Shown: positions 8,779 to 15,607 of the stretch, in pieces
How positions within the stretch are numbered: position 1 is the stretch's first letter
Layout of the letters: every line of letters starts with the position of its first letter
Source of the DNA: Bacteroidales bacterium UBA3868
GTDB taxonomy: Bacteria > Bacteroidota > Bacteroidia > Bacteroidales > WCHB1-69
Direction: 5' to 3'
DNA: 25,054 bases
NCBI GenBank assembly: GCA_002392325.1
Contig: DGGS01000077.1
Location: 1 to 25,054 of the forward strand
Notes under the pieces: generated by a model
What the model saw: only the letters and a program-made list of their open reading frames with translations
The model's database searches: none
Told to the model about the DNA's origin: nothing
Made by a program: the position numbers and the translations under genes

Positions 8779-9366
8779 TTATAACGTGTATCTTACTCCG
8801 AGATTCACACTCCAATCCACATAATGTCCCAGAGGCTTGCCAGCTTCTTGAAATATCAGACCATAGCCAGGACGAATATCCAATTGAAGAGCCACAGGCA
8901 CATTAAACTTGTATTCCAGACCCATCATCACATTGGCGCCAAATTTTCCGCACGCACGATTCCCAAACAATGTATAAGAATAAAAATGCGGCGAAGCTTG
9001 GCTATACCAACATGACCAGTTGTACCCTATACTCACACCTCCGCCAACCAATCCATACAATCCTTTAACAAAATGTCCTTCATAGAGAACGTTCTGATTT
9101 ATTTCAAGTGTCCAAATATTTATTGGAGAGAACCTTGTTTCATCAGCAGACACCCCATACTTGCCCCAGTCCACGCCAATGACTGTCTGCGTGATTTTGG
9201 TGCCGAAATCAATCTGTATAGCAAGATGATCTGTCAAAAAAGACTTATATGACAGTGCCTGCATAGAACCCAATGAGATTCCTACACTGTGTTTATATGG
9301 TGCCTGTGCCTGAATCGGAATTATAATCCCGACTAATAACGCCATTATCAAAGCGATTTTTTTCAT
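8779..9366 (-). CDS. outer-membrane beta-barrel protein
   Basis: A 195-residue protein with a signal peptide (MKKIALIMALLVGIIIPIQA, then QAPYK) and alternating hydrophobic strands ending in an aromatic-rich last strand (VDWSVNLGVRYTL). The first mature strands, GISLGSMQALSYKSFLTDHL and AIQIDFGTK, and later VPVALQLDIRPGYGLIFQE are typical of small eight-stranded barrels of Bacteroidota (OmpW/OMP_b-brl-like). Two cysteines occur in the middle (in SCWYS and RACGK). Function is unknown; such barrels are often structural or bind hydrophobic ligands. It is separated from the downstream unit by 108 bp and preceded by an AT-rich leader with a promoter-like sequence, so it may be transcribed on its own. 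Confidence 0.8.
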   Translation of the reverse strand: MKKIALIMALLVGIIIPIQAQAPYKHSVGISLGSMQALSYKSFLTDHLAIQIDFGTKITQTVIGVDWGKYGVSADETRFSPINIWTLEINQNVLYEGHFVKGLYGLVGGGVSIGYNWSCWYSQASPHFYSYTLFGNRACGKFGANVMMGLEYKFNVPVALQLDIRPGYGLIFQEAGKPLGHYVDWSVNLGVRYTL

Positions 9367-9396
9367 AAATACAAGTTATATATTAATAAAATTTAT

Positions 9397-9424
9397 CAAA
9401 ACTTATAAATTAGAAAGATTACAA
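9397..9424 (-). promoter_or_regulatory. possible promoter of the outer-membrane barrel gene
   Basis: On the minus strand TTG (9424-9422) is followed after 16 bp by TAAGTTTTG (9405-9397), close to the Bacteroidota -33/-7 pattern but with one extra T in the -7 element. It lies about 30 bp before the start codon in an AT-rich leader. Weak support. Confidence 0.3.
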
Positions 9425-9462
9425 CTTACAGCCGGAACACGAGCATATCCCGTCGCATGATT

Positions 9463-9503
9463 AACAGCTTTTGGCAATTGTATATAACAGCTACTGGCCA
9501 TTG
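9463..9503. repeat. imperfect 18-bp tandem direct repeat
   Basis: AACAGCTTTTGGCAATTG (9463-9480) and AACAGCTACTGGCCATTG (9486-9503) match at 15 of 18 positions with a period of 23 bp. They sit immediately after the stop codon of the Cys-rich lipoprotein gene at 9505 (read on the minus strand). CTTTT and AAAAG at the outer ends could also pair to a hairpin. Whether this is a terminator remnant or a chance duplication is not clear. Confidence 0.45.
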
Positions 9504-9504
9504 G

Positions 9505-9999
9505 CTAAAAGTTATCATACGCCGGTTTTCCGGTGTAGAACAGCCCTGTGAAGGTGAACTGGAGGGTGGCGGTGTCTCGCTCCACCAACTGCGCGGGGAT
9601 GTTGAGGTAAGCATTGTCACCACCCTCGCCCGTGCTCAAAGAACGCGCCGGCATGTTGAAAAAGTCAAGGCTCGTCAACCCGAACGTGTCCGTGGTCGTG
9701 GCCGTGATGTCCGTGCCTACAGTATTTATACAAACGCTGGCAAAACTGCTACATTCAGACCCTTGACCTTGACAAGGAACGTGTGACCATTGTCCATTCA
9801 AAAAAACACATCCTGGACATTTGGATCCATCATGGCCAACCAGAACATACAATATGCTTTGGTCTCCCACCTTGTCACCGTCAGAATGAACCACAACCCT
9901 GTTGCTTGTGCTGTTGTTAATTGTTGTCTCCCGTTGACAACCTGAAAATGCAAACAATGCAATACATAATAGAAACACTTGGATTGTAATAGTCTTCAT
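9505..9999 (-). CDS. small Cys-rich lipoprotein of unknown function
   Basis: A 164-residue protein with lipobox FSGC (lipidated Cys21) after a hydrophobic leader. The mature part has a CPGC pair (61-64) and further cysteines at 76, 83 and 90, so five cysteines fall within 30 residues. The rest is polar and beta-rich (TDITATTTDTFGL, DTATLQFTFTGLFYTG). CXXC spacing could mean a metal site or disulphides, but there is no thioredoxin fold signature. No family was recognised. It is divergent from the LytTR regulator gene; the shared 275-bp region has a perfect -7 box for this gene and a repeated motif, so regulation by that regulator is likely. It is separated from the barrel gene by 138 bp. Confidence 0.75.
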   Translation of the reverse strand: MKTITIQVFLLCIALFAFSGCQRETTINNSTSNRVVVHSDGDKVGDQSILYVLVGHDGSKCPGCVFLNGQWSHVPCQGQGSECSSFASVCINTVGTDITATTTDTFGLTSLDFFNMPARSLSTGEGGDNAYLNIPAQLVERDTATLQFTFTGLFYTGKPAYDNF

Positions 10000-10015
10000 A
10001 AGCTTTTTTTGTTTG

Positions 10016-10023
10016 CAAAATTA
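10016..10023 (-). promoter_or_regulatory. -7 promoter box of the Cys-rich lipoprotein gene
   Basis: TAATTTTG on the minus strand is a perfect match to the Bacteroidota -7 element TAnnTTTG, followed by C as is common, 16 bp before the ATG. No TTG sits at the usual -33 spacing; a small palindrome (AGAGG-TTT-CCTCT, 10023-10035) occupies the spacer and the first TCCTGTCA-type motif lies just upstream, which would suit an activator-dependent promoter. Confidence 0.5.
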
Positions 10024-10041
10024 GAGGTTTCCTCTTAAAAA

Positions 10042-10104
10042 TAAATCCTGTCAACCCCCATTTATTCTGTCAATATGACGAACTTGTGAATGTGACAGGA
10101 TAAA
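10042..10104. promoter_or_regulatory. cluster of three TCCTGTCA-type operator-like motifs
   Basis: Three related sites: TAAATCCTGTCAA (10042-10054, + orientation), TTTATTCTGTCAATATGACG (10061-10080, + orientation, itself a near-palindrome TGTCA-N3-TGACG) and TGTGACAGGATAAA (10091-10104, minus orientation). The two direct copies are 19 bp apart. A fourth copy lies at 10205-10225. They lie between a lipoprotein gene and a LytTR regulator gene, so they are probable binding sites of that regulator. Confidence 0.55.
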
Positions 10105-10204
10105 TTCGTTTTCACTTTTGAAAAACAAACCATTCAAAACACTATCCACCAGCACGATAAAACCAAAACAAATACAAAATGAAATCATCCCTCTTATCCT
10201 ATTA

Positions 10205-10225
10205 TTATCCTGTCATTATGACGAG
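10205..10225 (+). promoter_or_regulatory. fourth operator-like motif, upstream of the LytTR gene
   Basis: TTATCCTGTCATTATGACGA (10205-10224) repeats the site at 10061-10080 with few changes and has the same near-palindrome TGTCA-N3-TGACG (10211-10223). It ends 27 bp before the -7 box of the regulator gene, a position typical for activator binding or autoregulation. Confidence 0.5.
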
Positions 10226-10233
10226 CCGCTGTT

Positions 10234-10260
10234 TTTGATAGCATAAATGTTGTATTTTTG
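10234..10260 (+). promoter_or_regulatory. promoter of the LytTR regulator gene
   Basis: TATTTTTG (10253-10260) is a perfect TAnnTTTG -7 element. A TTTG (10234-10237) lies 15 bp upstream, shorter than the usual spacing for a -33 element. The -7 box is the left arm of a palindrome, TATTTTTGCCGAAAAATA (10253-10270), that ends 4 bp before the ATG. Confidence 0.5.
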
Positions 10261-10274
10261 CCGAAAAATAACGT

Positions 10275-11318
10275 ATGAAAGTCAGCATTTCCGTTTTTCT
10301 CGGCATAATGGCACAGCTGTTCTTCTGTGTTTTCTTCCTGTTCCTGTTCGCCAACAACGCTCTGATTCGCCCCACCGCACACGGCATCCTGTACAAGGAA
10401 TATTTCATCGGAGCCTTTCTGTTGCTCATGATCTATCTCAATGCATTGGTATTCTATCCTAAATTCTACCTGTGCAACCGGCATCTCCTGTACATCCTGC
10501 TTTCCCTGGCAAGCATTGCTGTCGCCATCGCAGTAGAGTTCGCCTGGATCTACCACGACGTGATGCGGGAATTTCAGCCTTACATGAGTGACTCTATGGC
10601 GCAACGGAACTTCTGGGGAAGGATCCCCTTTGTGTTTCTGCGGGACGCCGGGGGACTCTCCATGACGTTTCTCATCTGTGAATTCATCCATCTTCACCAC
10701 CGTGCAAAGTGCCTTGACAAAACCCTGGTCGAAAACCCGGGAATCATTGTCGCAGAAGACGCCGGCCATGACATGGTTCTGCTCAAGACACAGGACATCG
10801 CTTATTGCGAGCAGGAAGGCAACTACACCAAAATATGCCGTGAGGACAAAAAGTTGTTTTTCCGATACGGCTCATTAACAAATTTCATCTCTCTTATCGG
10901 AAAGGATACTTTTGTTCAAATCAACAGAAACACGGTGGTCAATAAACATCTGATAACAGCCTGCTCCGACGGGAAAATATGGATCTCTGGTGAAGAACAG
11001 CCCTTTTTGGTGTCCCCAAACATGCTCGACCAACAGTTTCTCCAAACCATAACGGACCAGAACGCCCGCAATTTGAAACAAAAGGACAGAAATAGCAATC
11101 ATGCTTCTGACAAAAGTTTGAAAAAAAGCAAGGAAAAAATATACCAACTCATTGCTGAGGAACCTGGGGTATCAGCCGTGCAACTTGCCGCGGAAACAGG
11201 CATCTCTCAAAGTACAATCAACCGCCACATCGCACGCCTCAAACAGCAGGGACTCATCCGGCATGTTGGTTCCAACAAGACCGGCGGCTACGAGGCGGCG
11301 GAAGGAGAGATGGGGTGA
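10275..11318 (+). CDS. membrane-bound LytTR transcription regulator with C-terminal winged helix
   Basis: A 347-residue protein. Four membrane segments occupy about 5-28, 43-62, 69-92 and 117-138; a LytTR DNA-binding domain follows (about 155-250; DIAYCEQEGNYTKI, FVQINRNTVVNKHLI), then a charged linker and a winged helix-turn-helix (about 284-340; VSAVQLAAETGISQSTINRH as helices 2-3, then the wing GLIRHVGSNKTGGYEA). There is no receiver or kinase domain, so it appears to sense a membrane or envelope signal itself and bind DNA from the membrane. Membrane-LytTR proteins are common in Bacteroidota; the added MarR/Fic-type winged helix gives two unlike DNA-binding modules and is unusual. It is divergent from the Cys-rich lipoprotein gene across the motif array, the likely target. 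It is convergent with the polysaccharide cluster, so control of that cluster is less obvious. Confidence 0.85.
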   Translation: MKVSISVFLGIMAQLFFCVFFLFLFANNALIRPTAHGILYKEYFIGAFLLLMIYLNALVFYPKFYLCNRHLLYILLSLASIAVAIAVEFAWIYHDVMREFQPYMSDSMAQRNFWGRIPFVFLRDAGGLSMTFLICEFIHLHHRAKCLDKTLVENPGIIVAEDAGHDMVLLKTQDIAYCEQEGNYTKICREDKKLFFRYGSLTNFISLIGKDTFVQINRNTVVNKHLITACSDGKIWISGEEQPFLVSPNMLDQQFLQTITDQNARNLKQKDRNSNHASDKSLKKSKEKIYQLIAEEPGVSAVQLAAETGISQSTINRHIARLKQQGLIRHVGSNKTGGYEAAEGEMG

Positions 11319-11361
11319 AAAAAGGAACCGGCAAATTTTCGGTTGTGATTAGGACAACGGA

Positions 11362-12363
11362 TTAGTGGTTGGACTCTGCCGTAAGGTTCCGTTTCATTAT
11401 CATTTTCACGAAACCGCATAGATATCCCCATCCATAACTGACATGGATGGTTACGAAGGTGGCAATCAGCAGAAATATCTTCTTGATATTTTTGAACTGC
11501 TTGACACTGAAATAGATGGCCAAAAACAAATAGAGTGCGAGTATGGTCACATACAGAATGCGGCAAATGGGGGAGAAGATACTAAGCAGCAATCCGACAA
11601 TCAACCCGAGGACGAACAGAGGCGGGAAAAATTGGCGCACCGTGGCAGGATTACCCAATTTTTTGCTGACCAATGGTTTGAAAAGTCCGTATTGGTAAAA
11701 CATCTTGGATACTTTGCCGATAGTGTCGCGGGCATAGTAGTTGATGACAACCGACGGGATAAGATAAATGCGCCCGCCATATTTGATAATGCGCCCGTTG
11801 AACTCATCATCCTGATTGCGGACCAGTTCTTCATCAAAGTAGCCGATGCGCTCGAACACTTCGCGGCGGAAACAACCGAAAGGTACAGTATCGACTTGCA
11901 TCTCCTTGTCAGTGCCGATGCGGAAGTGCGAGTCGCCCATGCCGAACGGTGAACTGAGCGCGGCGGCAATGGCCTCGCACACAGGTGTTTGCTTCGCAGG
12001 AAGCGTGCGGCAGCGCCCGCCAACATTGTCGGCATTCAGCTCGTAGAGTTTTTTCTCCAACACGGAAAAATAGTTGTCCGGATAACTCGCATGGGCATCC
12101 ATTCGGATGATGACATCGCCTTTGGCTACCCGTATGGCAATGTTAAGTCCCACGGGCACAATTTTTTTCGGATTGTTCAGCAGGAAAATAAAAGGATACT
12201 GCTCCGTGTATTGTTGCACGATTTCGCGCGTGCGGTCGGTGCTCATGCCATCCACAATCAGAACTTCCATCTGGTCGTGCGGGTAATCTTGCCGTATAAT
12301 GGAATCTAAACATCCGGCAATGTGCTTTTCTTCGTTATAGACAGGACAGACGATGGATATCAT
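11362..12363 (-). CDS. GT2 glycosyltransferase, ExoA-like
   Basis: A 333-residue enzyme with an N-terminal GT-A domain and C-terminal membrane helices. Motifs: ISIVCPVYNEEKHIAGCL at the start, VDGMSTDRT (38-45), the metal-binding RMDAHA (87-92) and DDEFNGR (185-191). Hydrophobic helices at about 245-265, 267-287 and 296-316 anchor it to the inner membrane. This layout resembles ExoA-type transferases of exopolysaccharide repeat units; donor and acceptor are unknown. The ATG at 12363 was chosen because it opens directly with the GT2 strand and lies 10 bp after the upstream stop; the longer reading to 12504 would overlap the preceding gene by 131 bp and adds 47 unrelated residues. It is the last gene of the cluster. 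Confidence 0.88.
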   Translation of the reverse strand: MISIVCPVYNEEKHIAGCLDSIIRQDYPHDQMEVLIVDGMSTDRTREIVQQYTEQYPFIFLLNNPKKIVPVGLNIAIRVAKGDVIIRMDAHASYPDNYFSVLEKKLYELNADNVGGRCRTLPAKQTPVCEAIAAALSSPFGMGDSHFRIGTDKEMQVDTVPFGCFRREVFERIGYFDEELVRNQDDEFNGRIIKYGGRIYLIPSVVINYYARDTIGKVSKMFYQYGLFKPLVSKKLGNPATVRQFFPPLFVLGLIVGLLLSIFSPICRILYVTILALYLFLAIYFSVKQFKNIKKIFLLIATFVTIHVSYGWGYLCGFVKMIMKRNLTAESNH

Positions 12364-12373
12364 AATATTGGAT

Positions 12374-14677
12374 TTATGCGTTGTTTTGGTATATTTTCTG
12401 ATATTTTCCTGCAATAATCTTCCAATTGAAGGACTCGAAACGTTCTTTATCAAGATTTTGATACGCTTCCGGATGCAAAAGCATTTCCCGTAAGGCATTT
12501 TCAATGTCCGTCAGGGAAGTGGGATGCACGCTTTCACCTATTTTTTCTTCAAAAAGTCCGTCTATGCCTTCGCCTTTGGTGAAAAGAACCGTCAATCCTT
12601 GCGAAAGCGCCTCAATATAAACCAACCCGAAAGTCTCCGTTTTGGAAGGCATGGCGAAAATGCTGTTTTCGAGATACACTTTCTGCAACTCGGCTTTATC
12701 ATAAATTTTTCCCCGATAGCGCAGCGTGTCGGGATGTTGTTTCACCAACTCCAAAACTTTGCTTTCCATATTGCCCGTTCCGCCCACCAAGTCCAAGTGA
12801 ATATCCGGAATCTCCTTTTTTAGCGTAAGCACGGCTTCAATCAGGCGCACCACATTCTTATTGCTGTCGAAGTTGCCCACATATAGAACATTGTGGTTCT
12901 GGCAGTGTTGAGCATTTTCGGAGTTCAGATGTTGGAGCCAGTAGTCGTTAATCCCGTTGTGGATGATGGTGTTTTTCGACTTCACAATGTCGCGCATGCC
13001 GCACAGCGTCCAATGCTTGTTCAGCCGTTTTTGCAGCGCGGGCGAGATGGAAATCACCTGGTCGGCCTCTTTGATGACGGCGCGGTGCACCCACCAAAGC
13101 AGTGGCGCGTATTTGAGAAACGCGTTCATGTCGGCGTTGCGCACGGCCACAATGTACGGAATCCCATAGTGTTTTTTCAGATACAAAGCGGTGGCTCCGT
13201 CACTGAACAGGTTGGTGGCGTGAACATAGGATACTTGCGCCAAATCAACCTTTTTTGCAATGTCTTTTCCGATTTTGTCAATTTTAAGATTGAAAAAGAG
13301 CTTGTGAAGCGGTTTCAGGATGTTGGAATAGATGATTTCGGTGTTCTGGCCGTTAAAATGGTTTTTTCCTTCCAATTCCGGATTCCGTATAGGGGAATAG
13401 ATGATTTGGCGCACACCGAGTTGGTCCAGTTGCTGATAGAGTTCCGTGTGTACTTTGCTGTATGTGAAATCGTTGCAGATATGCAGCACTTTATGTTTGT
13501 CGGAATCTTCGGCGGATAGCACGCGCGTGGGCGGGATGTTGCGGGCGTGAAATGTCGCACCCAGCAGCAGAAACGCCAGCATTTGCACGGAACCGGGCCC
13601 GTATGGGAAGTTGGGTTCCACAAAACTTACCAGCAGCGGCACGATGCACGCCACGAACCCCGCGTCACGGATGTCGGTCTTGCGCTCGCGGAAAAGATCC
13701 ACAATAGTGCGTATGCCGAAGTAGATATAGAATCCCACTAACGGAATGGACCAAATGCCATATCGTACAAGTCGGAGCAGTATGTAGTTGTGTATCAATA
13801 AAATCTTGGATGCCTCCTCAGATTCGCCCAGCGGGTCGTTTATGAGCACTTCCAATCCTTGCTGGTTGCGCTCCCATCGGTTGGAGGTCAGCACATCAAG
13901 GTCGGAGGAAGATTTGCCGCCAATCATAAAACGCGCCAGTTCATCGCCAATGAAGCCCACATATAGGATGTAGCCGATGACCAAAATCCCCAAAACGGTA
14001 AGTATAGTTTTCAAACTCCAATGCCACTTCCAGTCAAAATCCTTGATGGATAGGAAGATAACGGCCGCCAAGACGGCGAAAAAGTCGGAACGCGCGCGGA
14101 TGAGCAGCAGGGCGAGAAACGCCAAGGCGAACACAATCATGAAGGCGGTGCGCTGTTCTTTTATTTTTATTCCGAAGAAAAAAGTGGCGGCGGCGCCGAT
14201 GGCCAACATGCCGCCAATCTGGTTTTTGCCTTCATCCAGCATGTAATGCTCCGGAATGATCAGATCTCCTGCCCAGTAGAAGCAGTTGATGAGCGTCATG
14301 ATGACCAATCCAAGCGTATAGTAATAGGTGATGTTGGCCCATGTTTGCATGTCTTGCTCAAGGCCCATGCCGATTCCGATGCATAGAAAAGCAATAATAA
14401 GTTGGCTCAAGTCGGCAGGTCGGAAACGGTGCCCGAAAAGGTGGAAGCACACAAACTCAATTCCCACGAGCAATATGGTAAGCAGAAACAGTCGCATGAA
14501 CCGTTCGGAGCAGTATTTGTCAATGGAGAAGGTGAGCAGCACCGACGCGCCCATGCAAGCCATGATGAAGTATCGAAGGATGTAGTAAACCTTGGTCAAA
14601 TATATCCATGGCAGGTAGGAGGCGGCCACCATGGCCAAGGTGGCGAAGAGCAAATATTGCGCTATTTTCTTTTTCAT
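12374..14677 (-). CDS. fusion: Wzy-like O-antigen polymerase/ligase plus GT4 glycosyltransferase
   Basis: One uninterrupted 767-residue frame with two parts. Residues 1 to about 378 are a multi-pass membrane protein of the O-antigen polymerase/ligase type: about ten hydrophobic helices, LLIRARSDFFAVLAAVIFL (191-209) in the position of the family's SGSR-type helix, then an external loop with NRWERNQQGLEVL and the conserved-looking HNYILLRLVRYGI (296-308). Residues from about 395 form a full GT4 enzyme: VLHICNDFTYSK, ISISPALQKRL (543-552), IIHNGI (571-576), LYVGNFDSNKNVVRLIEA (598-615), and the EX7E motif at Glu681 and Glu689 (SKTETFGLVYIEAL). The two activities normally sit on separate proteins; here polymerisation or ligation and addition of a sugar may be coupled at the membrane. 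An 18-bp gap separates it from the TupA-like gene upstream. Confidence 0.87.
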   Translation of the reverse strand: MKKKIAQYLLFATLAMVAASYLPWIYLTKVYYILRYFIMACMGASVLLTFSIDKYCSERFMRLFLLTILLVGIEFVCFHLFGHRFRPADLSQLIIAFLCIGIGMGLEQDMQTWANITYYYTLGLVIMTLINCFYWAGDLIIPEHYMLDEGKNQIGGMLAIGAAATFFFGIKIKEQRTAFMIVFALAFLALLLIRARSDFFAVLAAVIFLSIKDFDWKWHWSLKTILTVLGILVIGYILYVGFIGDELARFMIGGKSSSDLDVLTSNRWERNQQGLEVLINDPLGESEEASKILLIHNYILLRLVRYGIWSIPLVGFYIYFGIRTIVDLFRERKTDIRDAGFVACIVPLLVSFVEPNFPYGPGSVQMLAFLLLGATFHARNIPPTRVLSAEDSDKHKVLHICNDFTYSKVHTELYQQLDQLGVRQIIYSPIRNPELEGKNHFNGQNTEIIYSNILKPLHKLFFNLKIDKIGKDIAKKVDLAQVSYVHATNLFSDGATALYLKKHYGIPYIVAVRNADMNAFLKYAPLLWWVHRAVIKEADQVISISPALQKRLNKHWTLCGMRDIVKSKNTIIHNGINDYWLQHLNSENAQHCQNHNVLYVGNFDSNKNVVRLIEAVLTLKKEIPDIHLDLVGGTGNMESKVLELVKQHPDTLRYRGKIYDKAELQKVYLENSIFAMPSKTETFGLVYIEALSQGLTVLFTKGEGIDGLFEEKIGESVHPTSLTDIENALREMLLHPEAYQNLDKERFESFNWKIIAGKYQKIYQNNA

Positions 14678-14695
14678 AAGTTTGTTGATTGGGCG

Positions 14696-15586
14696 TTAAC
14701 AATTGGGTTGGAGGTTCACCATCTGGCCGAAAAGCAGGTCGGTTTCGGGCAGTCGTCCGCGGTCAAAACCGCCGCCAGGGGTGAAGGTGAGCTCGCCGAA
14801 ATAAGCTTTGCCTTTTTCCAAATAGAAATCGGCGCGCACGAACGGGAAGGGTTTGGAGAGTTTTTCCGCATAGTCGAAGAGTTGGTCCATGCCTTCCGGT
14901 TTGGGCAGCGTGAACCCTTCAGGAGCCGCTTTGCCTTGTTTGTTCAGCCGTTGCAATTGCCAATTCCGGTCAAAAAAGTAGAAATCCGGTTTTTCCTGTG
15001 TGCCTCTGCCAATGCAGCACAAGACATATTTGGCCTCCCCATTGAAACAGTAAAACTTGTAATCCACGGGCGAGCGGCCGTCTTCGGTCTCTATAAATTG
15101 TTCACAGAGAATAAGTTTCTCCTTAAAGTCATATTGTGGCTCGGCGGCGATGAGATGGAATTTTATCTTTTCAAAACGGTCCAAATCCCGTTTGGTAGCC
15201 GGAATGTCCAACTTGGATTTGTCAGGGCAGATGACATTGCCTCCGCAGCCGAAGTTCCATTTCAGCACAAACTTTTCGGGCAATTCGCTCCAATCAATCT
15301 CATCCGCATGATGATAAGTCTTGATTAACGGGTTAAGGATATGTTCCAATCCGCATTCTTTCACATATTCGCGAACACGGTATTTGTCGGCGCATTGTTC
15401 CACCAGTTTGTTGTCTTTGTAATAATGGAGTTTCATCCATTGAATCTTCTCATCCAAAGTTTTGGGATTGTCAAGATCCAATTTCCGATGATGGTAGATT
15501 CGGAAAAGGGTGCGTACACTCAGTTTTGGTGAAAGCGTCGTCAACAGATATCGGAAGGCGAGGTTGGTTCTGGATCGGAATTCCAT
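14696..15586 (-). CDS. TupA-like ATP-grasp ligase
   Basis: A 296-residue protein matching the TupA-like ATP-grasp family, named after a Bacillus enzyme implicated in teichuronopeptide synthesis. Visible: PKTLDEKIQWMKLHYY (41-56), CADKYRVREYVKECGL (65-80), the nucleotide-binding FVLKWNFGCGGN (106-117), the central ILCEQFIE (159-166), and the metal-binding end YFGELTFTPGGGFDR (262-276). The enzyme is expected to use ATP to join a carboxylate to an amine, for example an amino acid or peptide to a glycan carboxyl group, in the cytoplasm. It is the third ATP-grasp gene in a row, 21 bp after the preceding one. The precise substrates cannot be read from the sequence. Confidence 0.88.
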   Translation of the reverse strand: MEFRSRTNLAFRYLLTTLSPKLSVRTLFRIYHHRKLDLDNPKTLDEKIQWMKLHYYKDNKLVEQCADKYRVREYVKECGLEHILNPLIKTYHHADEIDWSELPEKFVLKWNFGCGGNVICPDKSKLDIPATKRDLDRFEKIKFHLIAAEPQYDFKEKLILCEQFIETEDGRSPVDYKFYCFNGEAKYVLCCIGRGTQEKPDFYFFDRNWQLQRLNKQGKAAPEGFTLPKPEGMDQLFDYAEKLSKPFPFVRADFYLEKGKAYFGELTFTPGGGFDRGRLPETDLLFGQMVNLQPNC

Positions 15587-15607
15587 AGTATATTGATTTA
15601 GAAATGT

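Noticed and set aside
8654..9369. Shared 17-bp sequence GCGATTTTTTTCATAAA at 8659 and 9356, considered as a repeat
   Set aside because: Most of it encodes the same signal-peptide start (MKKIA) in two genes on the minus strand, so similarity at the protein level explains it.
11326..11344. AACCG/CGGTT inverted repeat between the regulator and the GT2 gene as a terminator
   Set aside because: Only a 5-bp stem with a 9-base loop and no T-run on either strand; too weak to list as a feature.
12364..12504. Longer N terminus for the GT2 gene
   Set aside because: It would overlap the 3' end of the Wzy-GT4 gene by 131 bp and adds residues not typical of GT2 enzymes; the ATG at 12363 begins exactly at the first GT2 strand.
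14402..15328. 308-codon open frame on the plus strand
   Set aside because: Antisense to the TupA-like gene and the start of the Wzy-GT4 fusion, both with clear motifs; no family-like features in its own translation.
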